This document shows positions 13,098 to 17,225 of a stretch of DNA of 17,225 nucleotides, in pieces. The position numbers and the translations under genes were made by a program. This DNA comes from Candidatus Omnitrophota bacterium. Lineage in GTDB: Bacteria; Omnitrophota; 4484-213. The notes beneath the pieces are model-generated. The model saw only the letters and a list, made by a program, of their open reading frames with translations. It did not search any database and was not told where the DNA came from. The DNA lies in the NCBI GenBank assembly GCA_030639955.1, contig DAOWKH010000051.1, positions 1 to 17,225 of the forward strand, written 5' to 3'. Each line of letters opens with the position of its first letter. The first letter of the stretch is position 1.

Positions 13098-13192
13098 TTG
13101 CTATGAGGGCAGAGAAGACAATAAAAGGATTAAAACGTGAGGATAAAGAGCGCATTGTTCAGGGATCTAGATTAGACAATGTTTTGAGGAGA
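13098..13192 (+). repeat. 95-bp direct repeat, left copy
   Basis: Matches 16403-16497 at 93 of 95 positions. It contains a 34-codon frame from ATG 13103 (starts MRAEKTIKGLKRED) that runs into the next gene. Both differences between copies are silent third-base changes in that frame. Its end, TTTTGAGGAGA, supplies the Shine-Dalgarno for the alanine-dehydrogenase-like gene. The peptide resembles no family I can name. Confidence 0.95.
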
Positions 13193-13197
13193 AAATT

Positions 13198-14148
13198 ATG
13201 GAGATAGGGATACCCAAAGAAAATGAAACAAAGAATTTTGAGCGGAGAGTGATTCTTTTACCTAACGAGGTCAACAGGCTGGTAGAAGCAAGTCATCGGG
13301 TGTTTGTAGAGAAAGGTTTGGGGAATGGTATATACGTGAGTGATGATGAATACAGGCAAGCCGGAGCGAAAGTTGTCCTTAATCGCGAGACCATTTTTAA
13401 TAAATCCATTGTGGTCAAACTCAAACCGCCTTTAGTTCAAGAATTTAAATTACTTCACAATAATCTTTTGTTCTCTATGCTCCATGCCGAGCAAAATCCG
13501 CATTATATCAAGGCATTGAAGGAGAGAAATGCTAAGGCGATTGCCATGGAGATGATCCATAATAGGGCCGGTGAACGCCTTATCCAGTGTTCGTATATGT
13601 GCGGTGAACAAGGGATGATTATGGCTTTTTATCTTGCAGAAAAAAGCCCCTGTGATTGCCATGTTTTGGTCTTAGGCTACGGCTCTGTTGCTTCCGGTGC
13701 TTTGAAAGTAGCCTTTAGTTTAGGTGCTAAGGTTAAAATCCTGAGAAAACAAGAATATGCCTATATAAAACAATTTGTTAAGGGAAAAGATATTGTGGTT
13801 AATGGCATCCAGTGGCCTAAAGAAAAAAGGAACAAAAAAAAGTATCTCATTACCAAAGATATATTTTCGCTTCTTAATAAAGGTGCGGTCATTTTGGATC
13901 TTGCCGTGGACTATCCTAACCCTATTGAACCGTGTCATCCCTCGGCGCATAATAAGCCAATTTATACTGTTAACGGAGTACGATGTATTAGTATATATGG
14001 TTATCCAAAATTAGTTCCCATATCAAGTTCACAAACGTATTCAAAGCAAGTTTTACCCATTTTGTTAAAAATTGCATCAGTTTCTTTAGAGAAACTTCCT
14101 AAATCCATTCGGGATGCTATTGTTGATCCTGAAAATTATACTTTATGA
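13198..14148 (+). CDS. Alanine dehydrogenase/PNT-family oxidoreductase
   Basis: A 316-residue protein of the alanine dehydrogenase / pyridine nucleotide transhydrogenase fold. It begins MEIGIPKENE...ERRVILLP, and keeps the residues used by alanine dehydrogenase to bind and reduce the keto acid: Arg16/17, Lys74 in VVKLKPP, and His96 in MLHAEQNP. The NAD-binding turn is LGYGSVASGA (159-168) and an Asp in VILDLAVDYP (234 or 238) fits the catalytic acid. It is about 50 residues shorter than true alanine dehydrogenases and the C-terminal lobe differs, so substrates may be other amino acids or opine-type compounds. GAGGAG from the upstream 95-bp repeat drives its ATG. The ATP-grasp gene starts 1 base after its stop, so the two should act in one pathway. 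Confidence 0.8.
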   Translation: MEIGIPKENETKNFERRVILLPNEVNRLVEASHRVFVEKGLGNGIYVSDDEYRQAGAKVVLNRETIFNKSIVVKLKPPLVQEFKLLHNNLLFSMLHAEQNPHYIKALKERNAKAIAMEMIHNRAGERLIQCSYMCGEQGMIMAFYLAEKSPCDCHVLVLGYGSVASGALKVAFSLGAKVKILRKQEYAYIKQFVKGKDIVVNGIQWPKEKRNKKKYLITKDIFSLLNKGAVILDLAVDYPNPIEPCHPSAHNKPIYTVNGVRCISIYGYPKLVPISSSQTYSKQVLPILLKIASVSLEKLPKSIRDAIVDPENYTL

Positions 14149-14149
14149 T

Positions 14150-14926
14150 ATGAAGAAAGCACTTTTGGTCATTGGTGAAAGAAAAATTTCAAAAGGGCGT
14201 TCGCTCGATCCTTCCTGCAACGCGTTTATTAAACATATTAATGGGTGCGCAGACAAAGGATTTGAGATTTTTGTTGTTAATTATAAAGATGTGTTTGCCA
14301 ATAAACTTCCAAGGATTAAGAACTCTCATCTTACTATTATGTTATTCTTTCCTTTTCAATATTGGAACAAGAATATTGAAGTTTATAACAGAGATTCAAG
14401 AGTTTATGGGGACAAGAAGTTTGGCCCAAAATTCGAACAATACTTTCAGAAATTAGATAAAATCATAATGAAAAAATATATCGGTAAGAAAATCGAATAT
14501 GTTAATCCTCCTAAAGTCTCAATTCTAGATAGAGACAAAGAAGCATCTAAAATATTTTTTAAAAAACATAATATTCCTACTCCGAGACGTTACGATGTAA
14601 AATCGTTAAAGGATATAAAGCAGCTCATTGAGCGTGGCGTGTCCCTTTATATAAAACCACGATTTGGGTCAATGGGGAAAGGCATTTCCTTTCTCAGTAA
14701 TGGTTTGTTGATGACGAATTTTTTTTATCAAAAAGGCAAGGTCGTAAGTCACCCTTATGATTATCATTGGCGACTTTATGAGATCACGAAAGAGAGTGAC
14801 AGAAATAAATTTCTAAAAATTCTAATCTCTCGTGGTTTTGTTTTCGAAGAAACGATTGACCCGCCTATCCATAAAGGAAGAAAGTCCGATTTTAGAGTCT
14901 ATTGTATTTATGGAGAAATTTCCTAG
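14150..14926 (+). CDS. ATP-grasp ligase, upstream part ending at an in-frame TAG
   Basis: From ATG 14150, 258 residues precede TAG at 14924-14926. The product has an N-terminal Rossmann-like pre-ATP-grasp region (MKKALLVIGERK) and the start of an ATP-grasp domain: SKIFFKKHNIPTPRRYDV, the nucleotide-binding segment YIKPRFGSMGKGISF (167-181, Lys169 touching the ATP phosphates), acidic residues in VFEETI (231-236) and DFRVYCIYG (247-255). A complete domain needs about 100 more residues with the Mg-binding acidic residues. Those are present downstream in the same frame. As it stands this product should be inactive. ATP-grasp enzymes join a carboxylate to an amine or thiol through an acyl phosphate; the substrate here is unknown. 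It follows the dehydrogenase by 1 base. Confidence 0.75.
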   Translation: MKKALLVIGERKISKGRSLDPSCNAFIKHINGCADKGFEIFVVNYKDVFANKLPRIKNSHLTIMLFFPFQYWNKNIEVYNRDSRVYGDKKFGPKFEQYFQKLDKIIMKKYIGKKIEYVNPPKVSILDRDKEASKIFFKKHNIPTPRRYDVKSLKDIKQLIERGVSLYIKPRFGSMGKGISFLSNGLLMTNFFYQKGKVVSHPYDYHWRLYEITKESDRNKFLKILISRGFVFEETIDPPIHKGRKSDFRVYCIYGEIS

Positions 14927-15244
14927 TATTATGTACGCTCCACTTCAACGATTTCTCTTGTAACCAATTGGTCACAAGGAGGCAAGATTGAGCAGAAAAG
15001 GAAGTTTTCTCGATATATCTCAGAATCTAAGTTAAAAAAGGTCAAAGCTCTGGCTCGGAAAGTTGCCAGCGACCTTCAACTGAATTATGCTGGAGTGGAT
15101 ATCATCTTTTCCAAGGACTACAAAGAAATTTATGTCTTAGAAGCCCATTCTTTTCCTGGGCATGAAAAAGGATTTGATTTAATGGCTAATCTTGCAGGAC
15201 AAATATTAAAAAAAATGAAAAAAGATGAACAAAGAGTAAATTAA
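14927..15244 (+). pseudogene. In-frame continuation of the ATP-grasp gene after the TAG codon
   Basis: Directly after TAG the same frame stays open for 105 codons to TAA at 15242-15244 and reads as the missing end of the ATP-grasp domain: YYVRSTSTISLVTNWSQGG, a helical stretch, then YAGVDIIF and IYVLEAHSFPGHEKGFDLM. In typical members these are the VRS...TNxxxGG and D...ExN metal-binding motifs; here the usual Asn reads as His (EAHS). With TAG decoded as one residue the protein would be 364 aa, a normal length. There is no good ribosome binding site for an independent start. Either this is a recent nonsense mutation (TAG is one change from CAG, TAT or TGG), a sequencing error, or read-through. 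Confidence 0.75.
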
Positions 15245-15280
15245 TGAGAAAAAAACAGGAATGTTGAAAGGGCAGGCGTT

Positions 15281-16369
15281 ATGGGTAATAAATTGAAACC
15301 ACTTATAATCGGGGATTTAGAGATAAGAATACCGATAATTCAAGGCGGCATGGGGATTCAGGTCTCTAGGGCTTCTTTGGCCAGTGCAGTTGCGAATTGC
15401 GGCGGAGCAGGAACAATAGCTAGCGTTGCACTTGGTTTTGGCACAGAGGAAAACGAAGTAGATTTCGTTAAAGCCTCAAGGGAAGGACTTCAAAGGCAAA
15501 TGCGCCATGCCAAGGAATTAACCAAAGGTGTCATCGGAGTAAATGTGCTGGTTGCCTTAAACAATTATGAAGATCTGGTAAGAACCGCAATTAGCGAAAA
15601 GGCTGATTTTATTGTTTCGGGAGCTGGTTTGCCGTTAAGATTACCGGAATTTGCGGAAGGTAGTTCTGTGAAACTTATACCGATAGTATCATCCGGTAGG
15701 GCAGCAAATATTATGCTCAAAGCTTGGAGAAAACGCTATAATCGTACACCTGATGCTTTTGTTGTTGAGGGTCCGTTAGCAGGCGGACATTTAGGTTTTT
15801 CATTTAAAGATTTAGAGTCGCTACAAAAAAATCCCCTTGAAGATTTAGTAAAAGATGTTCTGAAAGTCGTAAGCGCCTATGAAAAAGATTTAGGTGTAAA
15901 TATACCTGTTATAGCCGCAGGAGGGATATTTGACGGCAAAGATATGGCTAAGTTTTTTAAGATAGGTGTAAAAGGAGTTCAGATAGCAACTCGTTTTGTT
16001 GCTACTTTTGAGTGCGATGTATCGGACAAATTTAAACAACTATATATTATCGCAAAAGAAGATGATGTTGTTATCATAAAAAGTCCTGTTGGCATGCCCG
16101 GAAGGACACTAAAAACTAAACTTGTTGAAGAAGTAGTTCGCGGCAGAAGAGAATTGATAAAATGTAACTATCGTTGTCTTAAGACATGCGATCCCAGCAC
16201 CACGCCTTACTGCATTATGCACGCTTCATATAATGCGGTAATCGGCGATATAGACAATGCGGTTGTGTTTGCTGGAAGCAATGTTTCAAGAGTGAAGAAG
16301 ATTATATCCGTAAAAGAACTAATGGAAGGTATTGTTAGCGAGGCAATTGAAGAGTTAGATAAAATATAG
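15281..16369 (+). CDS. Nitronate monooxygenase/YrpB-family flavoprotein
   Basis: A 362-residue TIM-barrel FMN enzyme of the nitronate monooxygenase (2-nitropropane dioxygenase) superfamily. It has IIQGGMG (19-25), GVNVLVA, IVSGAGLP, EGPLAGGHLG with His170 in the place of the catalytic base, the phosphate-binding AAGGIFDG (212-219), and IATRFVAT. The C-terminal part adds a Cys cluster, Cys295, Cys299, Cys303 and Cys311 (CNYRCLKTC...C), seen in relatives from anaerobes and possibly binding a metal or iron-sulfur centre. In anaerobes these proteins are more likely NAD(P)H- or acyl-dependent flavin oxidoreductases than true nitronate oxygenases. The start follows GAAAGGGCAGG. It is 36 bases after the ATP-grasp continuation and lies inside the 95-bp repeats. 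Confidence 0.88.
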   Translation: MGNKLKPLIIGDLEIRIPIIQGGMGIQVSRASLASAVANCGGAGTIASVALGFGTEENEVDFVKASREGLQRQMRHAKELTKGVIGVNVLVALNNYEDLVRTAISEKADFIVSGAGLPLRLPEFAEGSSVKLIPIVSSGRAANIMLKAWRKRYNRTPDAFVVEGPLAGGHLGFSFKDLESLQKNPLEDLVKDVLKVVSAYEKDLGVNIPVIAAGGIFDGKDMAKFFKIGVKGVQIATRFVATFECDVSDKFKQLYIIAKEDDVVIIKSPVGMPGRTLKTKLVEEVVRGRRELIKCNYRCLKTCDPSTTPYCIMHASYNAVIGDIDNAVVFAGSNVSRVKKIISVKELMEGIVSEAIEELDKI

Positions 16370-16402
16370 ATTGTATTATATGTGCTTGCAGAAATCAAAG
16401 AT

Positions 16403-16497
16403 TTGCTATGAGGGCAGAGAAGACAATAAAAGGATTAAAACGTGAAGATAAAGAGCGTATTGTTCAGGGATCTAGATTAGACAATGTTTTGAGGAGA
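16403..16497 (+). repeat. 95-bp direct repeat, right copy
   Basis: Matches 13098-13192 with two mismatches. A frame from ATG 16408 gives the same peptide start (MRAEKTIKGLKRED) and ends RRYK at TAA 16504-16506. No recognised gene follows its GAGGAG, unlike the left copy. Confidence 0.95.
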
Positions 16498-16546
16498 TAT
16501 AAATAATTTTAATAAACTTGCGACAACCAAAAGTCAGAGATGCCAG

Positions 16547-16606
16547 GCCCTTGCGCGAAGATGTTGATGAAAATCTCTGCGAGATTTCCCTCAACGCGCT
16601 GCGGGC
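16547..16606 (+). repeat. 60-base imperfect palindrome inserted in the miaB-like fragment
   Basis: Nested arms pair symmetrically: GCCC/GGGC at the ends, GCGC (16553-16556) with GCGC (16596-16599), TTGA (16564-16567) with TCAA (16591-16594), and AAATCTC (16571-16577) with GAGATTT (16581-16587) around a TGC loop. It is GC-rich compared with its surroundings and keeps an open reading frame. Confidence 0.75.
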
Positions 16607-16608
16607 AC

Positions 16609-16644
16609 GACAGCTAAAGGTTTTTATAAAAACCTTTGGCTGTC
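16609..16644 (+). repeat. 36-base near-perfect palindrome
   Basis: Arms of 18 bases starting GACAGCTAAAGG pair fully except for one T-G position. It spans the KVFIKTFGC codons, so part of the symmetry comes from coding sequence. There is no T-tract after it. It could form a strong hairpin or cruciform. Confidence 0.8.
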
Positions 16645-16649
16645 AGATG

Positions 16650-16697
16650 GACGCAGTATTATACGACTTTTGTGCCTTATTTGAGCAGGATTTGGTA
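16650..16697 (+). repeat. 48-bp dispersed repeat, copy 2
   Basis: Matches 10168-10215 at 45 of 48 positions. On the minus strand both copies show a TATAAT- or TATAGT-like box about 16-17 bases after a TTCAA-like or CTCAA-like box, so a leftward promoter is possible but weakly supported. Confidence 0.85.
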
Positions 16698-16717
16698 AAT
16701 TGTATAACCGAGGTATA

Positions 16718-17225
16718 ATGTTACAATCACCACAACAACCGAACATTTCATTTGACGGTTTGGGTATCGCTCCCAAGATACTTGAAATGCTGGATCGGAT
16801 GAAGTTTACAGTTCCTACGCCGATTCAACATAAAACCATACCCATTGCCATAGAAGACAAAGATATTATAGGAGTTGCGCAGACCGGCACCGGCAAGACG
16901 CTTGCCTTTGTCATTCCTATTATTCAGCGTCTTGCCCAGAGAAAGGGCCGCGCGCTAATTCTTGTACCTACCCGGGAACTTGCTATTCAGGTTAATGAGA
17001 TGTTTCAGAAGATTGCCCAGTTGTTTGGCATAAAGACAGCTGTTATTATAGGCGGCGCATCCATGCAACTGCAGCTAAAAGCACTAAAAAAAAATCCGCG
17101 GGTTCTGGTTGCTACTCCCGGACGTCTTGTCGATCACATGGAGCGACGCACAGTTCTTTTGGCTGATGTAAATGTCCTGGTTTTGGATGAGGCGGATCGT
17201 ATGCTTGACATGGGATTTCTGCCAC
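16718..17225 (+). CDS. DEAD-box ATP-dependent RNA helicase, 5' part
   Basis: The first 169 codons of a DEAD-box helicase; the gene runs off the right edge. Visible motifs in order: the Q-motif region (FDGLGIAPKIL...FTVPTPIQHKTIP), motif I AQTGTGKT, motif Ia PTRELAIQ, GG in IIGGAS, motif Ib TPGRLVDH, and motif II DEAD (VLDEADRMLDMGF). This is RecA-like domain 1, and the MLDMGF ending is typical of RhlE/CshA-type helicases, which unwind short RNA duplexes in ribosome assembly or mRNA decay. ATG 16718 has GAGG 4-5 bases upstream. A TATAAT at 16714-16719 overlaps this start, so either it is fortuitous or transcription from it would use a later Met. Confidence 0.95.
   Translation, partial: MLQSPQQPNISFDGLGIAPKILEMLDRMKFTVPTPIQHKTIPIAIEDKDIIGVAQTGTGKTLAFVIPIIQRLAQRKGRALILVPTRELAIQVNEMFQKIAQLFGIKTAVIIGGASMQLQLKALKKNPRVLVATPGRLVDHMERRTVLLADVNVLVLDEADRMLDMGFLP

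Larger units (their letters stand above)
16518..16717 (+). pseudogene. Decayed miaB-like gene start, copy 2, with a palindromic insertion
   Basis: The frame starting at TTG 16518 reads RQPKV, then about 29 extra residues ending RQLKV, then FIKTFGCQMDAVLYDFCALFEQDLV. The segment KVFIKTFGCQM is the hallmark start of MiaB-type tRNA methylthiotransferases, including the first cluster Cys. The extra residues are coded by a palindrome-rich insert bounded by similar RQPKV/RQLKV codons, which suggests an element inserted with duplication of its target. The frame continues to the DEAD-box start region without the remaining MiaB domains, so the gene is a fragment. It matches copy 1 at 10116-10238. Confidence 0.5.

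Noticed and set aside
14924..14926. Genome-wide reassignment of TAG as a sense codon
   Set aside because: fmdB, AbiEi, the MNT-linked HEPN gene and the flavoprotein end in TAG at the expected protein ends, so TAG is a normal stop in this organism.
16714..16719. TATAAT as -10 box for the DEAD-box gene
   Set aside because: It overlaps the ATG that has a GAGG ribosome binding site and gives the expected helicase N-terminus; a start from here would lie inside the gene.

Overview
All recognisable genes in this AT-rich window read rightward on the + strand. It looks like an accessory region of an anaerobic bacterium: rubrerythrin and a D-2-hydroxyacid dehydrogenase suggest anaerobic or fermentative life, and promoters and ribosome binding sites are ordinary bacterial ones. 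Dense short palindromic repeats, some lying in-frame inside genes, are reminiscent of poorly cultured candidate phyla such as Omnitrophota. That placement is a guess from general resemblance; there is no rRNA or other phylogenetic marker here.

Layout. 1-2343: the tail of an unidentified gene, then a compact run of fmdB-like zinc ribbon, J-domain protein, rubrerythrin and a D-lactate-dehydrogenase-like enzyme, closed by a strong intrinsic terminator at about 2428-2457. 2489-13026: a defence and toxin-antitoxin island. In order it holds an AbiEi/AbiEii pair with its own promoter and operator-like palindrome; a DpnI-type endonuclease that looks leaderless; a 55-aa orphan; the 3' remnant of a DNA methyltransferase; a two-TM membrane protein; a TIR-domain protein followed by an ApeA-like HEPN protein; the stub of a serine recombinase; a small basic protein; a zinc-finger PD-(D/E)XK nuclease-like protein; an MNT/HEPN pair bounded by perfect 30-bp direct repeats; and an AAA ATPase of the DUF4143 family. 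13098-16497: a metabolic module (alanine-dehydrogenase-like enzyme, ATP-grasp ligase split by an in-frame TAG, nitronate-monooxygenase-like flavoprotein) enclosed by 95-bp direct repeats. 16518-17225: a decayed miaB-like gene start carrying a palindromic insertion, then the 5' part of a DEAD-box RNA helicase running off the window.

How it fits together. The middle 10 kb behaves like an insertion hot spot: modules carry their own promoters, are bounded by direct repeats, and sit beside broken genes (methyltransferase, recombinase, two miaB-like starts). DpnI cuts methylated GATC and needs no partner methylase, so the adjacent methylase remnant fits a lineage that lost or never needed modification. 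The TIR and HEPN genes lie 59 bp apart in the same direction, so an NAD-degrading sensor plus RNase pair is a reasonable hypothesis for an abortive-infection system. The palindromic elements in rubrerythrin, the recombinase stub and the miaB-like fragment resemble, in behaviour only, the protein-invading palindromes known from Rickettsia.
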